Source: Oryza sativa Japonica Group (taxonomy: Eukaryota > Streptophyta > Magnoliopsida > Poales > Poaceae). Taken from it: DNA of 64,000 nt. The stretch spans positions 22,840,001-22,904,000 of the forward strand of contig NC_089043.1 of NCBI RefSeq assembly GCF_034140825.1. Direction: 5' to 3'. The notes under the pieces were generated by a model, which saw only the letters and a program-made list of their open reading frames with translations, was not told where the DNA came from and did no database searches. Positions 33,614-44,042 of the stretch are shown piece by piece (position 1 is the stretch's first letter; each line of letters starts with the position of its first letter). Both the position numbers and the translations under genes were made by a program.

Positions 33614-34834
33614 CCCCTCCATCTCAGAATAAAATCATTTTTATTCCTTCAATAAAATTTTATTTCTAGTATTCATTCCACTAGTGTTTGTAAAAAAGAG
33701 GAGATAAATGCATTAGAAGTAGATAAAGAGAATAATAATTACACTGTGATTTGATAAAGTGAAAGGATTCTAGCCTTTTTAGTTTGTATTGGTACATGTG
33801 AGATGGGTGACATATACCTGTTGTTGTACTCTATAGTTTGTTGGAGAAATTACTCCATTGCAAATGTTATGGGCTCTGTTCCATTTAATGTTTCTTTTAG
33901 GATAACATTAGTAGGACAAATTTTGGTCAATTGGCATAACTTATGTGCTTTAATTGTGCAAATACAAATCAGAAGAAAAAGACATTTTTAAATGGAATTT
34001 TCATCAAAATGGTCAACTCATTGTTCCATTTATGTACTTAGCCTTAATTAATAATGTTTATGTTGAGAGGAATAAGATTATTTGGAAACTTAAGATACCT
34101 CTTAAGATCAAGATTTTTATGTGGTATTTGTTTAAAGATGTGGTGTTAATAAAAGATAATTTGGTTAGGAGGAATTGGCATGGAAGTATGAGGTGTTCTT
34201 TTTTTATGAAAAATGAGACGATACATCATTTGTTTGTGGATTGCCATTTGTAAGATTTCTTTGGAGAGCAATACAATTTTCTTTTGGGTTATATTCTCCA
34301 CATAGTATATATCATATTTTTTAAATTTGGCTTGTGGGTATCAATACAAAGACAAAGAAGCTTATTCTTGTAGTAGCGTCTTATATATGCTGGGCTCTAT
34401 GGCTTAGTAGTAATGATATGGTTTTTGATAGATCACCATCAAAATCTTATATGCAGGTACTTTTCAGAGCAACATATTGGCTCCGGTGTTGGACTCAACT
34501 ACAAAGTTGTGATGACGACATCAAGCTAACAGAGAATGCATGTCGAAGACTTGAGTATACGGTCATGCAGCTCTTTGCCAACTTTAGTTGGAGATTCACA
34601 ATTAGGATTCAATAAATTGTGGTTTCTTTATTTTTTATGTTGGTGATTATTAGTTTGTGCTTGCATTTTGTTAAATTTTGGTGTGTTCATGTGAACCCTT
34701 TGGTGTGCAGTCATTTTTAAGCGAATTTGTGTAATAATTAATTGTAGCTCGTTGAGCAAAGGCCGGATTTTATTCTATTATAAAAAAATATGTGAGATGG
34801 GTGAAAAATAAATTTATTTTTGGAACAGAGTGAA
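33614..34834. mobile_element. Stowaway-like MITE interrupted by a LINE
   Basis: The left end CCCCTCCATCTCAGAATAAAA and the right part 'aatttatttttggaacagagtga' resemble Stowaway termini, and TA flanks the left end. The pieces are 33614-33810 and 34805-34834. The termini are diverged, so the class call is moderate. Confidence 0.5.
33811..34789 (+). mobile_element. 5'-truncated LINE (L1-type) insertion
   Basis: 979 bp, flanked by an exact 15-bp duplication ATGTGAGATGGGTGA (33796-33810 and 34790-34804) and ending in a short A-rich tail. The two coding pieces (33954-34253 and 34334-34615) carry the zinc-binding region found after plant LINE reverse transcriptases: IWKLKIPLKIKIFMWYLFKD, NLVRRNWHG, then C-x-F-F... 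ETIHHLFVDCHL, followed by SNDMVFDRSPSKSYMQVLFRA. Only this 3' part was copied and the frame is broken, so it is inactive. Confidence 0.85.
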
Positions 34835-35796
34835 TATCTATCATAGCTCGGTTAAGAAAAAAAAAATTCCATCTGAGGTGTTCACCAAATTAAGCTTGGA
34901 AGTAGATGTGTTAATTGACATGCTTGGGGGGCAGTAAATAATTATGCACGGCCAGCGATTAATCTATATATGGTCCATCCGACCATGCTGTGGCCATGCA
35001 CGGTTATTTTCCCGGGACCAGGATGCTCATTCAAGTGAGAATCTGTGAATCACCAGTACAGCTACAGTACTAGTCGCATTTGATCTTTGATTCGATGCTT
35101 TTTCAGGGCAAAACACCACGACCACAACGGACACCTGCCTGAGCTGCCTCTACCTGAATCTCTCTTTACTTTCCATGAGCAATTGACACCCACTGGTTGC
35201 ATTGGTCTTGGTCACTGGCTTTTTTCACTGCTTTTCTCCTTTCTGAATATTTAGAAATGGCCTTGGTCTTTGCGGTTCTGGGCTTCTAGCACCTGCTCCT
35301 TTCTCTTTGTGCCTTTTGATGTCATGTGGTTAGCCACATAATTTGTTCTTTTATCACACCCAATCCCCCATCCTCAAGATTTTCACCTAGAACACTTCAA
35401 AGTTCGAACTGTAAAACTTCTTGACAAGTTGACATATAGATATAGGGGCTCCAAACTCTCTCTCCTCCTCCTTGGGGGCAAGATCATATATAAGATGGTT
35501 TGAATAGGAGAAGTTGACCATTTTGAGGGTCCAAATCCAAGCCTTTTCACGCCTGTTTTGAATTTTTTGATACCAAGAAACCTTCTGTGGCATTGGATTC
35601 TTGATTGCTGGACTGCTAGTTGACCACTGGTGTGTTCCTCCAATCTGATTCTATTTTATTTTGCTGATGAGCTGTAGATTGATACTACTAAGTTCTTGCG
35701 AGCTCAATTTTTTTATGGCAGTTCTTTTTTTGATGAATCGCATGAGTATATGACTTGTGATTTCTGAATTGAATTTGCTGTCAATTGTGTCAGGAA

Positions 35797-35829
35797 ATGC
35801 AGGAGCACATCATGATGTTCTTGTATTAA
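35797..35829 (+). promoter_or_regulatory. Short upstream ORF before the TIR-NB-TPR gene
   Basis: ATG 35797 opens an 11-codon frame (stop included) ending at 35829, 38 bp before the main ATG. A possible leader-intron acceptor TGTCAG sits at 35793. Whether it lies in the transcript and affects translation is unknown. Confidence 0.4.
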
Positions 35830-35867
35830 AAAAACTGAAGATTTCTGAATTCGATTCGTTGTTAGCC

Positions 35868-38855
35868 ATGGAGGGAGAAGAAAAAGTTTCACCATTTCTT
35901 GATGTGCCCAAGGATATCCCCATTGCCACCAAGTCCCTCACCATCAAGACGACGAACACCAATGGCGGGCGCGGCGGCGGCGACTGGTCGAACCCCATCT
36001 CGCCGGCCATCTCCTTCTCGCCGTACCTCAACTCGCCGTCGCCGCCGTCCTCCGCGTTCGTCTCCGCGCTGCAGTCACCCTACGTCTCCCCTCGCCTCGC
36101 CGACCCGCCGCCGCCGCAGCAGCCGCAGCCGCAGACGCCGCGACAGCGGCAGCATCGGGAGACCAAGGCGTCCGATGTCGCCGCGGCCGCCGCGTCGACG
36201 CCGACGTCGTGCACCGACGTGTCCCACTCGGAGGACACCGACGCGCCGAGCGCCTCCCGCGGCGGCGGCGGCGGCGCGCCGCCGCGCGGGTCGTTCACCT
36301 TCCCGGTGCCGCGCGTCTCGTTCACCCGGGGCATGGTGGCGTCGCCCATGTCCACCACCAAGCTCCGGAGCTGCGACGTCTACATCGGCTTCCATGGCGG
36401 CGCGGGCGCGGGCGCGGGCGCGGCGCTCACCAGGTTCTGCAAGTGGCTCAAATCCGAGCTCGAGCTCCAGGGCATCGCCTCGTTCATGGCGGACCGGGCA
36501 AGGTACTCCGACGCGCAGAGCCACGAGGTCGCAGACCGGATCATCTGCTCGGTGACCTTCGGCGTCGTGGTGGTCACCATGGCCAGCTTCCTCAACCCGT
36601 TCAGCCTCGAGGAGATCCGGTTCTTTGCTCAGAAGAGGAACCTGGTGCCCATCCTGTTCGACACCGAGGTGCTCGACATTGCCGGGCTGTTCGATGATGA
36701 CAAATTCGAAGGTAACAAGGAAGGTGTGGAAGCATTTGAGGGGCTAATGCGATGTCATGAGTTCAAGCTCGAGACTGATGAGAGCAACTGGAGAGGTTGT
36801 GTGTCAAGAACAGCAGCCGTGCTGCAATCGAAGCTCGGCCGAAGGTGCATTGGTGAGAAGGAGAGCCATGGTGTTGAGTGCCTGCCATTTCCGCGGAACA
36901 AGCATTTTGTTGGAAGGGAGAAGGAGCTCTCTGAGATTGAGGGCATGTTCTTCGGGCGCGCAGACGATGCCGGAGAAGATTTCGGGTGCCCAAGAGGTGC
37001 CATGACTACTGGTGAATCAAGCGTTGGTGCTTCAGATGGTTTTGCTGATGAGGATAGTGACACTGTGAGGACATCCAATGGCAGGTTCATCAGCTTGGAT
37101 TTGCGCAAGTGCAAGCAACCTATGTTAGAGGCATTTGTTGATCCTGTCATAGGGAAGTTCTCGGGTAAAGGGAGAAGCATTCTGAGGCAGAGATCAAAGA
37201 ACAAGAAGTCAAGATTCAGGTGTAGCAGCAAGAGCCATGGCAATGCCGGTGTGATCTGCATCAATGGCGCTTCGGGCATCGGCAAGACGGAGCTTGCATT
37301 GGAGTTTGCGTACCGATACTCGCAACGATACAAGATGGTGTTGTGGATTGGAGGTGAGGCCAGGTACTTGAGGCAGAATATACTGAATTTGTCGATGTAT
37401 TTGGGATTGGACATCAGTGCTGAGGCTGAGAAGGAGAGGGGCAGGATCAGGAGCTTCGAGGAGCAAGAACATGATGCATTTCAAAGGGTGAAGCGAGAAC
37501 TTTTCAGGGATGTTCCTTACCTTCTTATCATCGACAACATCGACAATGAGAGGGATTGGTGGGAAGGGAAGGACCTTCATGACTTCATACCTAGGAACAC
37601 TGGAGCAAGCCATGTCATTGTGACAACACGACTACCCGTTGTGATGAACATTGAACCAATGCAGCTTCTGCAGCTCTCATTTCCTGAAGCTGTGATCCTG
37701 ATGAAGAGGAAAATGAAGGAGGACTACCCTTCCGAGGAAATTGAAGTTCTTCGAAAATTCGATGAGCGGTTGGGCGGACTGAGCTTTGGCTTGTGGATTG
37801 TCAGTTCTCTGTTGTCCGAGTTGATGATTGCTCCTTCTACGCTGTTTGAGGCTGTTGACCAGATATCGTTGAGCGATACCATGCTCGCTCTTGGTGCCAA
37901 TGATGAAAGCTTATGGCAGAACAATTTGTTCCTGATTAAGGTACTAGTCTTCTGCTTTGCATTGATGGACAGGGTGAAAGGGGGTAGCCTTGCCTTGAGA
38001 ATGATCACTGCTGGTTCATGGTTAGCTCCAGCTCCCATGTCATCAACCCTACTAGCTACCATGGCCAGCAAGCTACCAACAAAAGCCAATAGCATTCAGT
38101 TGTGGGGTGAATCCCTCAAGACGGCATTGTTATGCGGCACACACTGCTTCCTAGCTCCACAAGCAAAGAAGGCTGAGGTGGAGTCATCCCTCTTACTAGT
38201 AAAACTCGGCTTGGCACGAAGAACAACGCATCACCCGGGCTTCTGGATCCAGTTTCACCCAATCATGCTGCTGTTTGGCAAGATCAGGGGTGGTTTGGCA
38301 CCTGCAACTGCAGCTGTATCAGGTGTCATAAGGTCTAGAAACATATCTGTGTACTCAGACCACATGTGGGCTAGTGCGTTTCTTGTGTTCGGCTTCAAGT
38401 CTGAACCACCTGTTGTTCAGCTCAAGCCGGGTGACATGGTGCTCTTCATCAAGAAGATGGCGCTGCCCCTCGCAATCCAAGCCTTCATGACATTCTCTCG
38501 GTGTGGTTCAGCATTGGAGCTTCTTAAGGTGTGCACCAACATCCTCGAGGACGCAGAGAAGTCGCTCGCATCGCGGATACAGGACTTGAAGCAGGGGCCA
38601 TTGTGCTGGAAGAAGAAGCTGCAGACGAACAGCCATGCCGATGAGTTCATCTGGCAAGAGGTGACACTGCTCAAGGCAACGCTGCTCGAGACAAGGGCGA
38701 AGCTGCTGATGCGAGGCGGGTTATTCGACAGCGGCGAGGAGCTCTGTAGAACCTGCATCAGCATCAGGACTGTCATGCTTGGGCATGACCATTCCCAGAC
38801 ACTGGCTGCTCAGGAGACATTGGCAAAGCTGGTTAGATACAGGAGTAAAATCTGA
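35868..38855 (+). CDS. XTNX-type TIR-NB-ARC-TPR protein
   Basis: A single-exon coding region of 995 residues from ATG 35868 (GCCATGG; MEGEEKVSPFLDVPK). The N-terminal 165 residues are Pro/Ser/Ala-rich. A TIR-like domain starts at CDVYIGFHGG (about 169) and has FMADRARYS, SVTFGVVVVTMASF and FSLEEIRFFAQKRNLVPILF; E249 sits where TIR enzymes carry the catalytic Glu. Then FPRNKHFVGREKELSEIEGM, Walker A GASGIGKTELALEFAYRYSQ (467 on), VLWIGGEARYLRQN, Walker B LLIIDNID (D556), HVIVTTRLP and a TPR-like C-terminus ending SIRTVMLGHDHSQTLAAQET. The order matches Arabidopsis At4g23440 and At5g56220 as I recall them, the XTNX group, which persists in grasses although canonical TIR-NB-LRR genes are absent. 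There is no LRR. XTNX roles are poorly known; a classical resistance role should not be assumed. Confidence 0.93.
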   Translation: MEGEEKVSPFLDVPKDIPIATKSLTIKTTNTNGGRGGGDWSNPISPAISFSPYLNSPSPPSSAFVSALQSPYVSPRLADPPPPQQPQPQTPRQRQHRETKASDVAAAAASTPTSCTDVSHSEDTDAPSASRGGGGGAPPRGSFTFPVPRVSFTRGMVASPMSTTKLRSCDVYIGFHGGAGAGAGAALTRFCKWLKSELELQGIASFMADRARYSDAQSHEVADRIICSVTFGVVVVTMASFLNPFSLEEIRFFAQKRNLVPILFDTEVLDIAGLFDDDKFEGNKEGVEAFEGLMRCHEFKLETDESNWRGCVSRTAAVLQSKLGRRCIGEKESHGVECLPFPRNKHFVGREKELSEIEGMFFGRADDAGEDFGCPRGAMTTGESSVGASDGFADEDSDTVRTSNGRFISLDLRKCKQPMLEAFVDPVIGKFSGKGRSILRQRSKNKKSRFRCSSKSHGNAGVICINGASGIGKTELALEFAYRYSQRYKMVLWIGGEARYLRQNILNLSMYLGLDISAEAEKERGRIRSFEEQEHDAFQRVKRELFRDVPYLLIIDNIDNERDWWEGKDLHDFIPRNTGASHVIVTTRLPVVMNIEPMQLLQLSFPEAVILMKRKMKEDYPSEEIEVLRKFDERLGGLSFGLWIVSSLLSELMIAPSTLFEAVDQISLSDTMLALGANDESLWQNNLFLIKVLVFCFALMDRVKGGSLALRMITAGSWLAPAPMSSTLLATMASKLPTKANSIQLWGESLKTALLCGTHCFLAPQAKKAEVESSLLLVKLGLARRTTHHPGFWIQFHPIMLLFGKIRGGLAPATAAVSGVIRSRNISVYSDHMWASAFLVFGFKSEPPVVQLKPGDMVLFIKKMALPLAIQAFMTFSRCGSALELLKVCTNILEDAEKSLASRIQDLKQGPLCWKKKLQTNSHADEFIWQEVTLLKATLLETRAKLLMRGGLFDSGEELCRTCISIRTVMLGHDHSQTLAAQETLAKLVRYRSKI

Positions 38856-39967
38856 AACAATGCGAAAACCTTTCAGACTTCAGAGTTGAATGGTGGTATA
38901 ATTCACGACACATTCTGTTGTGGGATCTAAAGAGTAGCGAGTTTTTTGAGATCATATGTAACTTGACTACATTGATCTGTACAGTTGTGCTCTTTGTATT
39001 CCACTACTGATTTTGCAGATGAAAAATTCAGGGAAAACATGTTATCAGTGCAGAATTCTCAGCCCTTGGATATGTTGGGTGATGGCACTCATATGACTAG
39101 GATATGTTACCACTCACCAGGAGAAACTACTGCCATTCTATTTGCTGAAAATATATGTTTTTGCTGACCATTATGAAAATGACAGCAGTGCAGCATATTC
39201 AGCATTCAGCAAGCATCTGTATTTCCTTGAATGTGTGGTTGTTGCTGTTGAGTCCTCCAGCCGATCTTTTTCCTGTGTGACATTCACTAATGGTACATTC
39301 TTTGACTGAATAATGATGCTTTGACTGAAAGAAAAGCATAAACAATCGTTGCTTATGATGGTGCTTTCTTCCGAATCATTGCAACCTTGCACCTCGACTG
39401 ATGAACTGAATTTTCTTCTTTTGAAGGAATGAATCTTTCTAGTGCTAGGCACATCTGACTTCTCAGCACAAAGCAAATTGCATCTGAGAGTACACAGAAA
39501 TGCCAAATTGTCCGAGGATTATATTTTTTTTTCAAATGTCTGAAAAATAATCAAACAAGAACTGAAGTCATCTCCCCCTAATCAAGCAACATCACAAATC
39601 TCTTCTTGCACTGTCCGTCCAAGAAGGCGTATTCCGAGATGCCGCCTTCAGAGGCAGGTAGCAGATTTCAATTGTGGCGGCTTTCAGAGCAGCAAAAGCT
39701 GATTTTCCGAAGAGGCCGGTTTCTTCACCTTCGGCTTCCCTGAATTCTCTGTGTTCCATCACAATTTGCTCATGCGATGCTTCTTCCTCGCCGAGTACAT
39801 CTGCGAAGAATGGCGTGTTCGTCCATGCCATTTCGTGTGAGGAGTCAAGGACAATGGCGGAATGGCCAAGCTGTGAGATATATACGCGCTGCCATGTCCA
39901 TGTCCATGTCCAAGCTGGGCGCCGCCATTGCTGCACTTGCAGAGTTGCACTGCCTTAGCTACTCGCC
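38856..39967. other. 3' flank of the TIR-NB gene and promoter of the ubiquitin-like gene
   Basis: No coding region is supported. A TATATA near 39878-39884, about 85 bp before ATG 39968, is a likely TATA box for the next gene, and the repeated 'catgtccatgtccatgtcca' just after it is a short tandem repeat in the leader. Confidence 0.55.
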
Positions 39968-40546
39968 ATGGATGTGACCTTCGTGTGCGCGGGGGAGGAG
40001 AGCTTCAAGATGGAGGTGGGCTTCTTCGACACCGTCCATGACATCAAGCAGAAGCTCCAGAGCCGCAGGGGGTGGCCCGCCGCCGCGGTGTCGCTGTTCC
40101 ACAACGGCGACGCGCTGGCGGACGCTGGCGGCGGCGAGGCCGCCGGCGGCGGTGCAGAGCGGTACGGCATCGTGGAGGGCTCCGTCATCCACGTCGAGCT
40201 CGGCGTCGGCGTCGCCGGCAGGCAGCAGCAGCTGCAGCAGAACGAACACAAGGGCAGGAGCAAGAGGCGGGACGACGGCGGCGGCGCGGCGGCGGTGCGC
40301 GTGAACGTGGTGTCGCGGTGCGGGCGGGGGCGGGCGGAGGTCGCGGTGGGCGCGCGGCGCGCGGTGGCGGCGCTGCGGCGGGAGCTGGAGGAGCGGGCGT
40401 TCCCGCTGCCGCGCGACGGCGCCTACTTCTTCATCCACCGGCAGAGCGTGATGGACGAGTCCCGGTCGTTCGAGTGGCACGGCGTGGCCGCCGGCGACGA
40501 GGTCGTCGTCTTCGAAGGCTCGGTGACCAGACCCCCGACCTACTAG
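39968..40546 (+). CDS. Small protein with two ubiquitin-like domains
   Basis: A single-exon gene of 192 residues, very GC-rich. The first ubiquitin-like fold runs MDVTFVCAGEESFKMEVGFF, DTVHDIKQKLQSRRGWP, VSLFHNGDALAD, YGIVEGSVIHVEL (about 1-80). A basic, Gln-rich linker follows (about 80-105). The second fold runs VRVNVVSRCGRGRAEVAVGA, VAALRRELEERAFPLPRDGA, FFIHRQSVMDESRSFEWHGV, DEVVVFEGSV (about 108-187). Neither domain ends in GG, so it is not a conjugated modifier; such proteins usually act as adaptors that bind ubiquitin receptors or the proteasome. The assignment rests on fold pattern rather than close similarity. Confidence 0.8.
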   Translation: MDVTFVCAGEESFKMEVGFFDTVHDIKQKLQSRRGWPAAAVSLFHNGDALADAGGGEAAGGGAERYGIVEGSVIHVELGVGVAGRQQQLQQNEHKGRSKRRDDGGGAAAVRVNVVSRCGRGRAEVAVGARRAVAALRRELEERAFPLPRDGAYFFIHRQSVMDESRSFEWHGVAAGDEVVVFEGSVTRPPTY

Positions 40547-41363
40547 CTCGTTCTCTGCTCTCCATGGACACAAGACAACGCATGCAGCAATCTTCAGGCT
40601 TCAGAATGTTCCACCAAAAAAAATACTCCATCCATTCCAAAATAAGTAGCTGTGGGAATCCATATCCAACGTTTAAAAAAAGTTTAAAAGTTTTTTGAAA
40701 AATCTTAAAAAAAGTTAGTCACATATAAATTATTATTCATGTTTTATCATATAATAACAATAAAATACTAATCATTAAAATTTTTTAAATAAAACGAACG
40801 GTCAAAGTTGGACATGAACCATACAAAACTGTATTTATTTTAGGACGGATAGATGGAGTAATGATTTTTTTGAAAATTCATGGAATCGGATCAGAGTCAC
40901 AGCTGGTCTTACAAACCCATGCAAAATTGCTTCAAAAAAATAATTCACAGACGGATGGAGTAGAGATTTTTTCGAAAATTCAGAGATTTTTGATTTGGCA
41001 TTGCAACCTGAAGCCAGGTTAGTAGATTACAAGCTGCAACCACTGAGCTCAGAATCTGTGATGTTCAGAGAGTGGAGAACGCATGCATTTCACACAACAG
41101 AAATGGTTTTCTTTTTTCACCATCAGCACTTCCAATTGAATGATTTTGCCTTTTGTCCTGAACACTACCACCACCTTTTTTTTCCAATTACAACATAAAC
41201 AAAACGGGTAACATCTTCTGCATTCTTTGCTTCCAAAAAATAAAAGCCCAAAGAAAAAATAACAGGTAAAAGCTAGAACAACAAAGCTATGTTGTAGCAT
41301 TGCTACCATGTATAGAAGCTGAAGCACATCTATCATTTTCTTTTCTTTCTTTAATATTATTAT
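40547..41363. other. Intergenic interval with one Stowaway
   Basis: The 3' flank of the ubiquitin-like gene, a Stowaway at 40626-40858, and the 3' UTR of the minus-strand WRKY gene. Nothing else is seen. Confidence 0.6.
40626..40858. mobile_element. Stowaway MITE
   Basis: 233 bp, ends CTCCATCCATTCCAAAATAA and TTATTTTAGGACGGATAGA followed by TGGAG, with TA on both sides. The interior includes 'aaataaaacgaacggtcaaa'. Confidence 0.85.
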
Positions 41364-44042
41364 TTACATCTGAGGTCCAAATGATGGAGGCCTGTTCATC
41401 ATCTGTTGGAAGGATGATGAAGATTGGTTTACCGCGGGGAAGCCGAGCTGCGACATGGGCTCTGTCTTCATCTCTCCTTCCGGAATCATGAGCCCCTGGT
41501 AGCCCTGCATGGTGGATGGATGACCAGCCATCTTTGCTGGAGCAAGAGACCCTAGAGATGGCATGGGAATCGCCATGCCTGGCGGGACCATCCCAAAGGG
41601 GAAATTGCTCGCCGATGGTCCAAATTGGTTTCTTGGTGGGAGAACGAAGGAGCTGAAGGGAGCCGCGCCACCAAACTGGCTGAAGCTGGCTTGCCCTTGT
41701 TCTTGCCTGCGCTGAGAGCCGTTAGATTGCGGTGCAGATGGAGCGTTTCCAGATCCAGAGCTCCCATGTCCACTATTTCTGGCAGCTGGAACTTCATGGT
41801 TGTGCTTCCCCTCGTACGTCGTGATGACGGATTTTAGATCATGCGATGCTCTCTCCACGTGCTTGCGCACCGAACACCCTTGGTGCGTACATTTGTAATA
41901 GCTCCTGCAGACAAATGAAATAATGTTACTCATCTCAGGATGGTACCAAGAATATCAAACATTAATCAAAGGATGCATGCCGCATGATCAATTACTGCAA
42001 GAAATGCAGTGACACTAAACTGACCTTGGGTTTGGATTTCCTTTAACAACCTTCTGTCCATACTTGCGCCAGCGGTAACCGTCATCAAGGATGTCAACCT
42101 CACTTGTTGTCTGAACAACAACACGAGGCTCCCGGACACCTCTCGATGCCGCAGCTCCCATGTCAATGTTACTGGTGGTGGTAATAGCAGCAGTTGCAGC
42201 TGTCAAAGCATCCAGCTTCCTGAAAAAGAACCAGATCCATCAGTGAATTATCATGCATTCATGCCTACATTAAGTAATTAAGTGGTAGATGGCATTAACC
42301 TTCTCTTGGAATCAGTCTCATCTCCATCCCCGTTGCACTCTATAGAAGCCGTGCCATGCGTTGCCCTATCATCCTCCTCATTAGATAGTGTTGACGACAC
42401 ATCAACTGCATCTTGGGACTCCATGATAGATGTATCACAATTGGTTGATACTGGAAGACAAGCAGCTGTTCTTGTTTCAATAACTTCACTTTGAACATCT
42501 TGAAGGCAATCATTTTTGGCATTGTCCCACAAGGATGCAGAGTTATGGCATGTCTGTGAACCGCGGTTCTCTAGGACATTCACTTCTGGATCATTGGTAT
42601 GTGACAGAGGGACACCTGAACGGTGGTTCGGAGGTGGCATAGAGTTTTCTCCATTTTGGTTAGTCTCATCATCTTGTTCATCAGAAGAGTGGTTATCACC
42701 AAACATGGAGTCAGATGTCTTTGTTTTAATGTTTTTTTCATCAGTGATATCTTTGACTGCAGTAAAGCTTGACTGAAGACTGGATTCCCGCTGATGGATA
42801 TTCGACAGCGATTGGTTTTGGTGACAAGCATTGGGACCCTGTACAATAAACACAAAAGGATTAAAAGGAATGAGGTGGGTCATTTTGGCGGTGAAGTTTG
42901 CAATAAAAGAACAGAGACAATATTACATAATACTGGAAGGAATATTACATAATACTGGAAGGAAAACTGAAATGGAGACCGACAGTCAAAGAATCACCTT
43001 TTCTGCAGCGGAGAAATTTGGCCGTCTCGACCCTACATGCGGTTGGAAGGAGAAAGTGTCATTGCCAAATGTGCAATCTTCGTCCATCTTGGTAGCTGAC
43101 GGTATTGTTGACTTAGCATTTGAAGCCATCAAAAATGGCAGTGTGCCAGTGGTTGGAGAAGGCTGTGCCTGTATAGCAAATATCGCAACAGAAGTGCACA
43201 AACATATTTGTTAAGTTATGAATTAAAAAATAACTTATGCATAATAAATCACAAGACAAATGTCTAAAATTGTAAGATGTCATAAAATCATTTCTAGTAG
43301 TGTTCCTAACAGTAAGCATCATTCAGTACTTACTGTATTTACAAGCTTTGATACTGCCCACAATCATGTTCTACATAATATACATCAATCAATGTCCTCT
43401 TTACTGCCAAACCCCATGGTCTGTTCGTTAATAAATAAATAAGAAAAACTCATATGCCTGGTAATTGCAACCTGCAAGTCTTTGATACTAACTCAGTAAC
43501 TCTAACTATGGCTTATCACAACCTTGCTAGAGACATCCTATCGGGGCATAATGCATAAACAAACAAATTGTGGAAACATGACATACCATTGCGTTGTAAA
43601 GGAAAACCGGTGACTCGAGAAGTGTTGTTGGACTAAGACCTGGTGGAATTGCCACGGGCGATCGAATTACTGTGGATGAACCACCACGGGATGTATCGAT
43701 TTTCGGGACACTGAAACCAGCCCTCGCAGCCCTGCGCTCTGCCAAACCACCATGCGAGTTTGATCTCTGTGTAGGACTGACCAAGCTATGATCCAGGGAA
43801 GCATCCCTCTGGAATGCGGGTCTTGCGAATTGGGAAGGCACTTCCTTACTCAAATCCACAAGCTCTCTGTTTCTCTCAAACTGATCCTGGGGTTTGTTGC
43901 TCTCATGATCACTGAAAATATTGGAAAATGAACCAGAGACAAAATCTTCATTCAAGAAGCTTGACATGAGTGTTCTCGGGCTGGGTGTGGGTGGTGGCAT
44001 CCAGTCCTCCATGAGGGATCCATGGTCGCTACTGCTGGCCAT
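41364..44042 (-). CDS. WRKY transcription factor of group I ancestry with only the C-terminal WRKY domain
   Basis: Five coding exons (44042-43587, 43168-42998, 42838-42300, 42219-42025, 41904-41364) give 633 residues in frame. The N-terminal part has the group I features [20 protein letters not shown], a Ser/Pro cluster and [17 protein letters not shown] (MAPK-type SP sites). The domain is [20 protein letters not shown] then [10 protein letters not shown] with C-x4-C-x23-HxH spacing, and an intron inside the domain after NPR, as in C-terminal group I domains. The N-terminal WRKY domain expected between FSAAEK (exon 2) and GPNACHQNQ (exon 3) is absent; only a 159-bp intron separates these exons and it does not encode it. 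The protein is nuclear and binds W-box DNA. The leader appears to contain one or more introns upstream to about 45.1 kb. Confidence 0.92.

Noticed and set aside
33803-34615. Small host gene with two exons
   Set aside because: The pieces match the tail of plant LINE proteins and sit between an exact 15-bp duplication with an A-rich end.
35899-36697. Arg/Pro-rich frames overlapping the TIR-NB gene start
   Set aside because: They are out-of-frame shadows of GC-rich codons; only the TIR-NB frame shows domain structure.
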